Shown piece after piece: positions 1-7,482 of a DNA stretch of 64,000 nucleotides (positions within the stretch are counted from its first letter, which is position 1; each line of letters opens with the position of its first letter). The notes under the pieces were generated by a model. The model was not told the DNA's origin. It ran no database searches and was given only the letters and a program-made list of their open reading frames with translations. Position numbers and translations under genes: made by a program. The stretch spans positions 1,240,001 through 1,304,000 of the forward strand of contig NZ_CP039290.1 in the NCBI RefSeq assembly GCF_004798705.1, read 5' to 3'. The stretch comes from Arthrobacter sp. PAMC25564 (GTDB lineage: Bacteria > Actinomycetota > Actinomycetes > Actinomycetales > Micrococcaceae).

Positions 1-112
1 AAAACTCCAGCCAAACTGTGCCTCCCCAATATCCATGCCTCATTGCATTGGCCGGTGGTGTGTTGTTGATCACCGGCCTGTCCAACCCTAGCGGGGGGAA
101 CCGACAGGGCAA

Positions 113-132
113 AACGTACCGGCGGGTACGTT
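113..132 (-). terminator. hairpin terminator after the family A polymerase gene
   Basis: Read on the minus strand, arms AACGTACC and GGTACGTT (8 bp, loop CGCC) are followed by TTTTG, 23 bp beyond the polymerase stop codon. The layout fits a weak intrinsic terminator. The rest of positions 1-154 shows no coding signal. Confidence 0.5.
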
Positions 133-154
133 ACCCGGAGTTTCAGAAAGGCTC

Positions 155-1879
155 CTATTTGGCCTTGTCATAGGAGTCCACGACGGCGACGCTCACCGGG
201 AATTCCACCGGAATCCTGCCGAACAGCAGCTCCTTGGCAGCATTCGCGGCCTCCTCGATGGCCCGGACGCAGTCCGGGACGGCCGCATCAGGGCAGTGGA
301 CCATCACCTCATCGTGCAGGAAGAAGACGAGTTCCCCGGCTGGGGCGCCGTCCGCCCGCAGGGTGCGCAGCCGGCGTCGTAGTTCCGCCAGCCAGCAGGC
401 CGCCCAGTCGGCCGCCGAACCCTGCACGACGAAGTTCCGGGTGAACCTGCCGCGCGAGCGGGCGAGGGAATCCGCCCGGCGCTGTTCCTCGGCTGTCGTG
501 GATTGCTGGCTTTGCAGCCAGCGGTCCGACGGCGGCGGGCTGCTGCGGCCGAGGCGCGACGTGACGGTCCTGCCTGCCTCGCCCTCGCGGGCCGCCTGCT
601 CGACAAATCCGACGGCGCGGGGATACGTGCGGGCCAGTTGGGGCATCAGTCGCCCGGACTCGCCCGTCGTGGCGCCGTAGATCGCGCCGAGCAGCGCCAC
701 CTTTGCCTTGGCCCGGTCGCCGCCGAATCCCTGCGCTGCGATCCCCGCGTAGAGGTCCTTGTCCCGTGCGGCGTCGGCCATCCGGGTGTCCTGGGCTAGC
801 GCCACCAGCACCCGCGGCTCAAGCTGCGAGGCGTCGGCGACGATCAGCTTGTGGCCGGGATCGGCATGCACCGCGCCGCGGATCTGGCGTGGGATCTGCA
901 GCGCCCCGCCGCCGCGCGAGGCCCAGCGGCCGGAGACCACGCCGCCCACCACATATTCGGGCTGGAAGCGGCCGTTCTTCACCCAGGCGTCAAGCCAGGT
1001 CCAGCCGTTGGCGGTGTGCAGCCGGGAGAGCTTCTTGAAGGCCAGCAGCGGCTCTATCGCCGGGTGGGCGGATTCCTTCAGCTCCCACTGCCGGGTGGTC
1101 TTCACCTCGATGCCGTTCCGGTGCAGGGCACGCATGAGCTCCTGTGGGGAGTCCGGGTTCAGTGCGGGGGAATTCAGCAGCTGCCGCAGCTCGGCGGTGA
1201 GGGCCTCAAGTTTTGCCGGCCGGTGCCCCGGTGACGGGCGCGGGCCGAGGAAGCCGGCCAGGATCTGCTCATGCAGTTCCTCGCGCCAGGGGACTCCGGT
1301 GTGCTGCATTTCCGCGGCGATCATGGCGCCCGCGGATTCGGCGGCGAGCAGCAGTTGGAGGCGCTGCCTTCGGTTGTCGCTGTCGCGTCCGACGCCGGGC
1401 CCTCCCGCTTGGCTGAGCGCTTCCTGCTGGGCGGCATATTCGGCGCGGAGGTCCTCGGGCGAATGCCGCGGCGCCCGCCGCAGGCCGGGATCGTCAAACA
1501 GCGCGCCCTGCTCAGCCGGCGGGGGAGGCGGCTGCAGGGCCCGCGGCGGCTGCACGATGTCATCGTCCTGTGTCAGCTTTTCCGCACTGAGGGCATACGC
1601 GGTATGGGCGGTGAACTCCGAGTGCGCCAGGATGGCGCCGCACAGCGTGAGGTCGTAACAGCGTTCCAGCTCCACCCCGGCAGCCAGCAGGGCCGGGTAC
1701 CAGTCCTGGGTGCGGTGCCAGATCCAGCGCGGACGCCGCTTCTCGAGATCGAGGACGACGCCGGGCAGCTCGGCGGCGCTGATCACGCGCGGTTCCGGGC
1801 CGGCCGGGCCCGGGGCGCCGGCCGCGGTGAGCTCCTGGAGGGCTGCCCCGTCGGCATGGGCGGCGAGCAGCAGATACAT
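155..1879 (-). CDS. family A DNA polymerase with degenerate 3'-5' exonuclease domain
   Basis: This 574-residue protein carries the three palm motifs of PolA-type polymerases: motif A DASQLEPR (about 349-356), the O-helix motif RAKAKVALLGAIYG (about 389-402) and motif C HDE in FFLHDEVMVH (about 525-534). It therefore should extend DNA primers. It is far shorter than PolA (about 900 residues) and has no 5' nuclease domain. The N-terminal 170 residues occupy the place of the 3'-5' exonuclease but show no clear DxE catalytic motif, so proofreading looks lost. Actinobacterial databases usually call this type 'bifunctional 3'-5' exonuclease/DNA polymerase'. A CAGAAT hexamer lies 6 nt before the ATG, so the mRNA may be leaderless. 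A repair or damage-tolerance role is inference. Confidence 0.9.
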   Translation of the reverse strand: MYLLLAAHADGAALQELTAAGAPGPAGPEPRVISAAELPGVVLDLEKRRPRWIWHRTQDWYPALLAAGVELERCYDLTLCGAILAHSEFTAHTAYALSAEKLTQDDDIVQPPRALQPPPPPAEQGALFDDPGLRRAPRHSPEDLRAEYAAQQEALSQAGGPGVGRDSDNRRQRLQLLLAAESAGAMIAAEMQHTGVPWREELHEQILAGFLGPRPSPGHRPAKLEALTAELRQLLNSPALNPDSPQELMRALHRNGIEVKTTRQWELKESAHPAIEPLLAFKKLSRLHTANGWTWLDAWVKNGRFQPEYVVGGVVSGRWASRGGGALQIPRQIRGAVHADPGHKLIVADASQLEPRVLVALAQDTRMADAARDKDLYAGIAAQGFGGDRAKAKVALLGAIYGATTGESGRLMPQLARTYPRAVGFVEQAAREGEAGRTVTSRLGRSSPPPSDRWLQSQQSTTAEEQRRADSLARSRGRFTRNFVVQGSAADWAACWLAELRRRLRTLRADGAPAGELVFFLHDEVMVHCPDAAVPDCVRAIEEAANAAKELLFGRIPVEFPVSVAVVDSYDKAK

Positions 1880-1910
1880 AGCTCAATTCTGCCCTGCCTG
1901 GCGGGGCGGG

Positions 1911-1951
1911 TTGCCCGCGGCTTGTCCACTGATTGCCCGCGGCTTGTCCAC
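1911..1951. repeat. 19-bp perfect direct repeat with DnaA-box-like 9-mers
   Basis: TTGCCCGCGGCTTGTCCAC occurs at 1911-1929 and again at 1933-1951 (22-bp period). The copies contain TTGTCCACT (1922-1930) and TTGTCCACA (1944-1952); the latter matches the DnaA box of high-GC actinobacteria. The repeat sits in the divergent gap between the polymerase (minus) and the ssd-like gene (plus). Confidence 0.7.
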
Positions 1952-2003
1952 ATAGCGCAGGCCGGACGTTACGGCGCGTCCCGGTGTCGGGCACAGTGAC
2001 ACC

Positions 2004-3155
2004 ATGAGCAGGCATCAGCGATCCAGTCCGCGGTCAGATCCTGCGCGGTCAGATTCTGCGCGGTCAGATGCTCGGCGGGCAGATTCTCCGCGGGCAGCGG
2101 GGCCGTGGGTTCCCGATGAGTCGCCGGAGACGCTGCTGGTCACCGGGTCCGAGCTTGTCCGTGGGGAAGTGGAGCGCATCGTCGCGGCGGCCGGGGGCCA
2201 GCTCCGGACCGTGCCGGACATTGTGGAGGCCGCACCCTTCTGGGACGCGGCCGCAGTCGTACTGCTCGGCAGCGACATCCGCGAGCTGCCACCCCGGAGA
2301 CGGGCGCCGGCGGTATTGGTCGGCCTGGACGGTGACGGGGACAGCCTCTGGCACCTCGCTGCGGCCATCGGAGCGGAGCGGGTGGCCGTGCTGCCCGATG
2401 CCGCGTCATGGCTTGCCGAATACCTGAACCGCTCCCGCGCGCCGGAGGCCGGGGGACTCGTGCTCGGCATCACCGGTGGATGTGGCGGCGCGGGCGCCAG
2501 CACGGCTTCCGCGTGGATTGCCCAGGCCGCGGCGCGGCTTGGCGCGCGGGTCCTCCTGGTGGACGGCGATCCCTGGGGCGGCGGGCTGGAACTGGCCCTC
2601 GCCGCGGAGGATGCACCGGGACTGCGCTGGCCCGACCTCGCCGAAGCGAGCGGCAGCATCGACCCGGGCCAGCTCCTCGATGCCCTGCCGGTGGCCGGCG
2701 GATTCTCCTTCCTGTCCTGGCCCGGCAGCCGGGACCGGCCGGCGGCCGTGGATGCGGCGGCCGTGGCCGGGGTTCTCGATGCAGCCCGGCGCGGCTACGA
2801 GCTGGTGGTGCTGGACATCGGACGGGGACGCGAGCCCTTGCGGACCTTTGCCTGGGACTGTGACAGGATCGCCGTCGTTGCGCCCGCCCAGCTGCGCGCG
2901 GCCGTGGCCTCGGCCCGGCTGCTGCACGAGCTCCCCCCGGTGGAAACCGCCTTGGTGATCCGGGGAAAAACCGGAGCCGGATTGGACGGATCCCTCATCG
3001 CGGAATCGATAGGGCTGCCCTTGCAAGGGATCATGCCGGAGATCAGAGGTGTCACCGTTGCGACGGAAAACGGGCGCCTCCTGGAAACCGGCCGGCAACG
3101 CAACGTCCGCCGGTTCGCCGCCGAAGTCCTGGACCTGAGCAGGAAAGACCGCTGA
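2004..3155 (+). CDS. Ssd/CpaE-like P-loop ATPase of the tad cluster
   Basis: The 383-residue protein has a MinD/ParA-type fold from about residue 150: LVLGITGGCGGAGAST at the P-loop, then VLLVDGDPWGGGLE. The usual lysines of the deviant Walker A motif (KGGxGK) are missing, as in CpaE and actinobacterial Ssd (septum-site-determining) proteins, so ATP hydrolysis may be weak or absent. Residues 45-140 form a receiver-like N-terminal domain. The first 40 residues are low complexity, encoded by a 15-bp tandem repeat. It is the first gene of the tad operon and its TGA overlaps the ATG of tadA (TGATG). CpaE proteins place the pilus machine at the cell pole; Ssd affects septation. Which role applies here cannot be read from the sequence. 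Confidence 0.85.
   Translation: MSRHQRSSPRSDPARSDSARSDARRADSPRAAGPWVPDESPETLLVTGSELVRGEVERIVAAAGGQLRTVPDIVEAAPFWDAAAVVLLGSDIRELPPRRRAPAVLVGLDGDGDSLWHLAAAIGAERVAVLPDAASWLAEYLNRSRAPEAGGLVLGITGGCGGAGASTASAWIAQAAARLGARVLLVDGDPWGGGLELALAAEDAPGLRWPDLAEASGSIDPGQLLDALPVAGGFSFLSWPGSRDRPAAVDAAAVAGVLDAARRGYELVVLDIGRGREPLRTFAWDCDRIAVVAPAQLRAAVASARLLHELPPVETALVIRGKTGAGLDGSLIAESIGLPLQGIMPEIRGVTVATENGRLLETGRQRNVRRFAAEVLDLSRKDR
2031..2090 (+). repeat. 15-bp tandem repeat, four units, inside the ssd-like gene
   Basis: Units start at 2031, 2046, 2061 and 2076 and vary around CGGTCAGATTCTGCG. They keep the frame and encode an Arg/Ser/Asp/Ala-rich N-terminal tail (RSDPA, RSDSA and variants). Units 1 and 2 differ at one base. 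Confidence 0.85.
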
Positions 3156-4465
3156 TGAGCGCCCACTCGGCCGCGGGGCCACCGGTGCTGGGCCGGAGAA
3201 GCCCGCTCGGTCCGGGGAACCGGGCCGGGCGCAGCGTCGTGGACCAGCGTCTGCTGGAATCGGTGCGCGAGAGCATCATGGCTGATGCCGGGCCGGTGAC
3301 GCCCTCCCGGGTTGCCGCCGCCGTTCAGGCCACCGGGAAGCTGCTCGGCACCGCCGGTGCGCTGGCCGCCGTCGAAAGCATCAGTGCAGAGCTGAACGGA
3401 CTAGGCCCGCTGCAGACGCTCGCCCGGGATCCGTCCGTGACGGATATCTTCGTCAACGGGCCGGATTCGGTCTGGCTGGACCGCGGCAACGGGCTGGAAA
3501 AGACGCCAGTCGTCTTCTCCGGCGAGGCGCAGATCCGTGCCCTCGCGGCGCGGTTGGTGGCAGCCGGCGGCCGCCGGCTTGATGACAGCTCACCGTGCGT
3601 GGATGTCCGGCTCGACGGCGGCTACCGGGTCCACGCGGTGCTGCCCCCGATTTCAACGGCCGGGACTCTCCTGAGCGTGAGGATCCGGCATGAAACCGTC
3701 TTCACGATGGCCGAGCTGCGGGAGAACGGCATGTTCGGCAGCTTGGTCCAGGAGGTCTTGGAACGGCTGGTGGAGCGCCGGTTGAGTTTCCTGATCAGCG
3801 GTGCCACCGGCTCGGGGAAGACGACCCTGCTCGCCACACTTCTGGGCCTGTGCCATCCGGGAGAAAGGCTCGTCCTGATTGAAGACGCCTCGGAGCTAAA
3901 CCCCGTCCATCCGCACGTCGTCTCGCTGGAATCCCGGCACGGCAACCTCGAGGGAGGCGGCGCCGTAGACCTGGCAGAACTCGTCCGCCAGTCCCTGAGG
4001 ATGCGCCCGGACCGTCTCATTGTGGGCGAATGCCGGGGAGGGGAGGTCCGGGAACTGCTGACCGCCATGAACACGGGCCACACCGGTGGCGGAGGAACAA
4101 TCCATGCCAACACCGCGGCGGCGGTACCGGCACGGTTGACGGCCCTGGGGTCCCTCGCTGGGATGGGCCAGGACGCCGTGCGCCTGCAGGTGGCCAGTGC
4201 CATCGACGCGGTCGTCCACGTGGCACGGTCCCGGCACGGGCGACGGGTGGCCTGCATCGGCGTGATGGAAGAAGACCACACAGGCCTCGCCGTCAGCGTC
4301 GCACTGGACGTCGTTGAGGACCACGTGAGCCCCGGGCCCGCCTGGCCGCAACTGGCCGCCCGCCTCGGCCTGGATCGCTCCGACGCTCCCGGCCCGTCTC
4401 TTCCTCCCGGGACTTTATTTCCATTCGGAGAGGGCAGCCCCGCGGCCGGCAGGATCCCGCAATGA
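3155..4465 (+). CDS. tadA: TadA/CpaF-family secretion ATPase
   Basis: This 436-residue protein is a type II/IV secretion ATPase of the TadA/CpaF branch, which powers assembly of Flp-type pili. Visible motifs are Walker A GATGSGKTT (about 216-224), the Asp box around LIEDASELNP (241-250), Walker B region RLIVGECRG (287-295) and the His box GHTGGGGTIHAN (308-319). The N-terminal domain with NGLGPLQTLARDPSVTDIFVNG is typical of the family. It overlaps ssd by one base (TGATG) and tadB by four (ATGA), so the four genes are translationally coupled. The protein is cytoplasmic and would act as a hexamer at the TadB/TadC membrane platform. Confidence 0.95.
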   Translation: MSAHSAAGPPVLGRRSPLGPGNRAGRSVVDQRLLESVRESIMADAGPVTPSRVAAAVQATGKLLGTAGALAAVESISAELNGLGPLQTLARDPSVTDIFVNGPDSVWLDRGNGLEKTPVVFSGEAQIRALAARLVAAGGRRLDDSSPCVDVRLDGGYRVHAVLPPISTAGTLLSVRIRHETVFTMAELRENGMFGSLVQEVLERLVERRLSFLISGATGSGKTTLLATLLGLCHPGERLVLIEDASELNPVHPHVVSLESRHGNLEGGGAVDLAELVRQSLRMRPDRLIVGECRGGEVRELLTAMNTGHTGGGGTIHANTAAAVPARLTALGSLAGMGQDAVRLQVASAIDAVVHVARSRHGRRVACIGVMEEDHTGLAVSVALDVVEDHVSPGPAWPQLAARLGLDRSDAPGPSLPPGTLFPFGEGSPAAGRIPQ

Positions 4466-5325
4466 GTCCCATCCTGCTCGGCGTGCTGGCGATCGCTTCA
4501 TGGCTGGTGTTCGCGCCGCCGGATTCCCCGGCACACCGCAGGCGGACGGTGCTCCCCGGGACTGTGGTGGGGGCAAGCCAGGCTCCGGCAGGACCGTTCC
4601 CTGGCCGGGCCCTACTCGGCAGAATCCTGCCCGGACCTGCGCGAGGAGAAGCCGCGTACGTCCCGATGACCGTGGTGGTCCAGCAACTGGCGGCGCTGCT
4701 AACGGGGGGCCGTGCGCCCGCCCGGCTGTGGGATGAACTTTGGCTGCTCTATGCCGGGAGCACCTCGCCGGACGGACGGTGGGGCCAGGGCCGGGGGCCC
4801 CAGCTGGCCCCGGTATCCGGGGCCATGCTGGCGGCGGCCCGGGCGGCAGCGCTGCGCGGGTCGCCTGTGGCGGCAGCCATCCGCAGTACTGCGGCGGGCG
4901 CGTTCCTCGCTGGGAGTGCCAGCGGCGCCGGAAGGGCCGCCAGCGCGATCGGCCGCGCGGCCAACCCGGCGGTGGGCCGGGAGCAGAGGGTATGGGGCGA
5001 ACTCGCCGCGTGCTTCGACATCGCGGAGGCCAGCGGCTGCCCGCTGGCGGACGTGCTGACGCGGTTCGCCGCGCAACTCGAAGCGGAGGATGACTCCGAA
5101 GCCGCCCGCCAGACGGCACTGGCCGGTCCGAGGGCAACGGTCCGGCTGCTGGGCTGGCTGCCTTTGCTGGGACTCGGACTGGGCATGATACTGGGCGTGG
5201 ACCCGGTCAGGATCCTGCTCGGGACCCCGTTCGGGATGGCGGCGCTCGCCACGGGCAGTGCCCTCACCATGGTCGGGCGGATCTGGTCAGCCAGGCTTGT
5301 CCGGGCGGCGGCAGGGCCGCCGTGA
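4462..5325 (+). CDS. tadB: TadB-like inner-membrane platform protein
   Basis: The 287-residue protein belongs to the type II secretion GspF superfamily. An N-terminal hydrophobic stretch precedes a cytoplasmic four-helix region (roughly 70-215) with the FDIAEASGCPLADVLTRFAAQLE signature, and two hydrophobic segments lie at the C-terminus (about 225-245 and 250-270). With TadC it should form the membrane platform that the TadA ATPase drives. It starts with ATG overlapping the tadA stop (ATGA) and ends in a GTGA overlap with tadC. Identification rests on topology, the GspF-like motif and operon position. Confidence 0.85.
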   Translation: MSPILLGVLAIASWLVFAPPDSPAHRRRTVLPGTVVGASQAPAGPFPGRALLGRILPGPARGEAAYVPMTVVVQQLAALLTGGRAPARLWDELWLLYAGSTSPDGRWGQGRGPQLAPVSGAMLAAARAAALRGSPVAAAIRSTAAGAFLAGSASGAGRAASAIGRAANPAVGREQRVWGELAACFDIAEASGCPLADVLTRFAAQLEAEDDSEAARQTALAGPRATVRLLGWLPLLGLGLGMILGVDPVRILLGTPFGMAALATGSALTMVGRIWSARLVRAAAGPP

Positions 5326-5933
5326 ACGGAGTGCTGACCAGCGTGGTGGTCGCGGTTTGCCTGGCCGGCGCAGCCGTTCTGGCGCTCGCCGATGGCGGCA
5401 GGATAGGACGGTGGCTCAGGCGCCGAAGCCCGGGCCGGCAGGAGGGGGCGGAGCGCCGGCTCTCCGGGGCAGAGGCCGAGGGGGACCGGAGGACAGATCA
5501 AGGCGGTCTTCGGGACACTGCCATGATGCTGGAACTGATCGGAGCAATGCTCGATGCCGGAGCCGGGCTCGGCCGATCCTTGGAGTTGGTTGCTACGCTC
5601 GCCTCGCCCGAGCTCAGCCGTCCGTTGAGGCCCGTTGTGTCAGCGCTTGCCATCGGCGCCGACTGGGACACGGCCTGGCGCAGTTCCGAAGTCCGGTCGC
5701 CGGAACTCTGTGCCCTGCGGGATGCCCTCGGGTTCGCCGCCCTGACCGGGGCGCCGTCCGCGGCCATCCTGTACGCGCAGGCAGCACGCATGCGGCGCGC
5801 GCGGTTCAGGACCGCCGAGAAACGGGCCGCAGCCCTGGGCGTGAAGCTGGTGATCCCCTTGGGCCTCTGTTCCTTGCCAGCCTTCGTATGCCTTGGCGTC
5901 GTTCCGGTGCTGCTGGCCATGCTGCCGGCCTGA
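5322..5933 (+). CDS. tadC: TadC-like inner-membrane platform protein
   Basis: This 203-residue protein is the second GspF-type platform component. It has an N-terminal membrane segment (about 5-22), a charged linker, a GspF-like helical domain (MLELIGAMLDAGAGLGRSLE, about 67-86) and a C-terminal hydrophobic end (VIPLGLCSLPAFVCLGVVPVL). The GTG start overlaps the tadB stop (GTGA). It is shorter than proteobacterial TadC (about 300 residues), which is usual for actinobacterial tad clusters. A 232-bp gap follows before the pilin-like genes. Confidence 0.85.
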   Translation: MNGVLTSVVVAVCLAGAAVLALADGGRIGRWLRRRSPGRQEGAERRLSGAEAEGDRRTDQGGLRDTAMMLELIGAMLDAGAGLGRSLELVATLASPELSRPLRPVVSALAIGADWDTAWRSSEVRSPELCALRDALGFAALTGAPSAAILYAQAARMRRARFRTAEKRAAALGVKLVIPLGLCSLPAFVCLGVVPVLLAMLPA

Positions 5934-6030
5934 TCATGCCGGCCCGGGGGTGGCGCAGCGGGCTCATGCGGGGCCCTGCCGGGACCGGACCACCCTCAGC
6001 CGGCCCTCCCGCGTCGCGGCGATGACGATG

Positions 6031-6109
6031 TTTGAGTGCTCCTCCACACCCTTGCGGGACAAGGCGTTATCCACTTGGCCGCTTTGAGTGCTTACCTCCC
6101 CCTGCGGGA
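6031..6109 (+). repeat. direct repeat in the gap upstream of the pilin gene
   Basis: TTTGAGTGCT occurs at 6031-6040 and 6083-6092, each followed by a pyrimidine-rich stretch and TGCGGGA (6053-6059 and 6103-6109). The pair lies in the 232-bp gap between tadC and the Flp-like pilin gene, where a separate pilin promoter or RNA processing site would be expected. Confidence 0.55.
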
Positions 6110-6165
6110 ACCGGGAGAGTCAAAGCAGCCGGCAATTCCGCCGGATCATCGTGAAAGGAAAGCAC

Positions 6166-6450
6166 ATGTCAATCGATCAGGACGTATCCGGCAAAGCCCG
6201 CGTGGCGCCGGAATTCTCCGGATCCGCGGAGGTCCGCGAAATCTATCCCGGCGCTTCCGCTGCCGGCCCCATCCAGCCCCTCAGCCGGAAAAGACGCCAT
6301 GGTTCCGAGACGGGGATGGCGACCGCAGAGTACGCGATAGCTACGCTGGCCGCCGTCGGCTTCGCCGGAATCCTCGTATTCATCCTGCGCAGTGACGAGG
6401 TCCGCGGATTCCTGCTGAACCTCATCCGCGCGGCGCTGGCATTGCCGTGA
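6166..6450 (+). CDS. DUF4244 protein, Flp-type pilin candidate
   Basis: This 94-residue protein has a hydrophilic leader of about 50 residues, then SETGMATAEYAIATLAAVGF and a single hydrophobic helix. G|MATAEY matches the class III (Flp) prepilin cleavage site with Glu at +5 and Tyr at +6, so it is probably the major pilin subunit, processed by a prepilin peptidase not found in this window. The start is set by AAAGGAAA six bases ahead of ATG 6166; an in-frame start at 6088 has no such site. The stop overlaps a GTG at 6447 (GTGA). DUF4244 proteins regularly sit in actinobacterial tad clusters. Confidence 0.85.
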   Translation: MSIDQDVSGKARVAPEFSGSAEVREIYPGASAAGPIQPLSRKRRHGSETGMATAEYAIATLAAVGFAGILVFILRSDEVRGFLLNLIRAALALP

Positions 6451-6614
6451 GGTGCGGGTGGAGGGAAGCAGAGGGTGGAGGCCGCGGGCCACGCAAAGGG
6501 CACTTCCTCCGATGCGCCGCGGCTGAGACCATTTCCGGCCGGAGCCTTGGGGCTACCCGACGGGCCTCCCCCGGATCGGCAGCCCCACCGGTGCCCACCC
6601 GTGCCTGGGCCCGG

Positions 6615-7028
6615 ATGTGCCATCGAAACGAATCATGCCGAGGCGCGGTAACGGCCGAGTTCGCCGTGGCGTTACCTGCTGTGCTGTTGCTGCTTGCACT
6701 GTTGCTCGCGGGCTCGGCAGCGGGCGTGACGCAGCTCCGCCTGGAGGAGGCGGCCCGGGCAGGTGCGAGGGCCTTGGCCAGGGGCGACGACGCTGCCGCC
6801 GTTGACGGGATTGTCCGGCGGCTCGCCGGCGGGTCGGCCACGTCGGCTGTGGAATCCGATGGGGAATGGCTCGCCGTCAGGGTCTCCGGCAGGGTGGCCG
6901 GGGCTGTGGGTTCGCTGATTCCCTGGACCTTGTCCGCCCGGGCATGGGCGCGCGGAGAGTCGTCTGACTCGCCCGCGCTCGTCCTCATAGACGGGTTTTA
7001 CTCGCGAACTCTGGGGTGGCCCGCATGA
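6615..7028 (+). CDS. tadE: TadE-like pseudopilin
   Basis: From ATG 6615 the protein is 137 residues. CRGAVTAEFAVALPAVLLLL gives a pseudopilin-like site, G|AVTAEF with Glu at +5, and a hydrophobic N-terminal helix, then a small extracytoplasmic domain. This is the TadE family of minor pilins. An alternative GTG at 6447 overlaps the preceding stop (GTGA) and would add 56 residues of low-complexity sequence; the coupling favours it, the family length favours 6615, so the start is uncertain. The stop overlaps the next gene as ATGA. Confidence 0.8.
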   Translation: MCHRNESCRGAVTAEFAVALPAVLLLLALLLAGSAAGVTQLRLEEAARAGARALARGDDAAAVDGIVRRLAGGSATSAVESDGEWLAVRVSGRVAGAVGSLIPWTLSARAWARGESSDSPALVLIDGFYSRTLGWPA

Positions 7029-7408
7029 ACCTTCGGCCGCGGCGCGGCTCAGAGCTCGGATCGGGCACAGTGCTGGCTATGGCGCTTGGCCTGGTTGTCC
7101 TCATGGCGACGGCAGCGACCGTACTCCTGTCGCAATCTGCCGTGATGGCATCCCGGGCAGCGGCAGCCGCTGATCTGGCAGCGCTGGCGGCTGCGGACGC
7201 GGCCCGGGGAATCACCGTAGGCGAGCCGTGCGTCGTTGCGGAGGAGGTTGCGCGCCGGAACGCCGCGCGGATCCTGAGCTGCGTGGAAGGTCCAGACGGC
7301 ACGGTACTGGTCCGTACCGAACTCAGCGCGGGGACCATCCTCGGGACGGCCACGGGGCAGGCGAGGGCAGGCCCCCCGCCGGACCAAGCCACGGGGCCGT
7401 ACCCGTAG
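7025..7408 (+). CDS. TadE/TadG-like secreted protein (Rv3654c type)
   Basis: This 127-residue protein begins with a basic tail, then GSGTVLAMALGLVVLMATAA, a hydrophobic helix like that of TadE/TadG-type proteins of actinobacteria, and an Ala-rich region (AAAAADLAALAAADAARG). Unlike its two neighbours it lacks Glu at the +5 position, so it may not be processed as a pilin. ATG 7025 overlaps the upstream stop (ATGA); a GTG nine bases earlier is the alternative. It is the last gene of the tad operon and converges on the helicase gene across 74 bp. Confidence 0.75.
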   Translation: MNLRPRRGSELGSGTVLAMALGLVVLMATAATVLLSQSAVMASRAAAAADLAALAAADAARGITVGEPCVVAEEVARRNAARILSCVEGPDGTVLVRTELSAGTILGTATGQARAGPPPDQATGPYP

Positions 7409-7482
7409 GCGCGCCACGTCTGTCCGGCCCCACATTCCTGGCATTGATTTCCTGGTCCTGAGTGCCTTAGTTGGGTGCCGGC

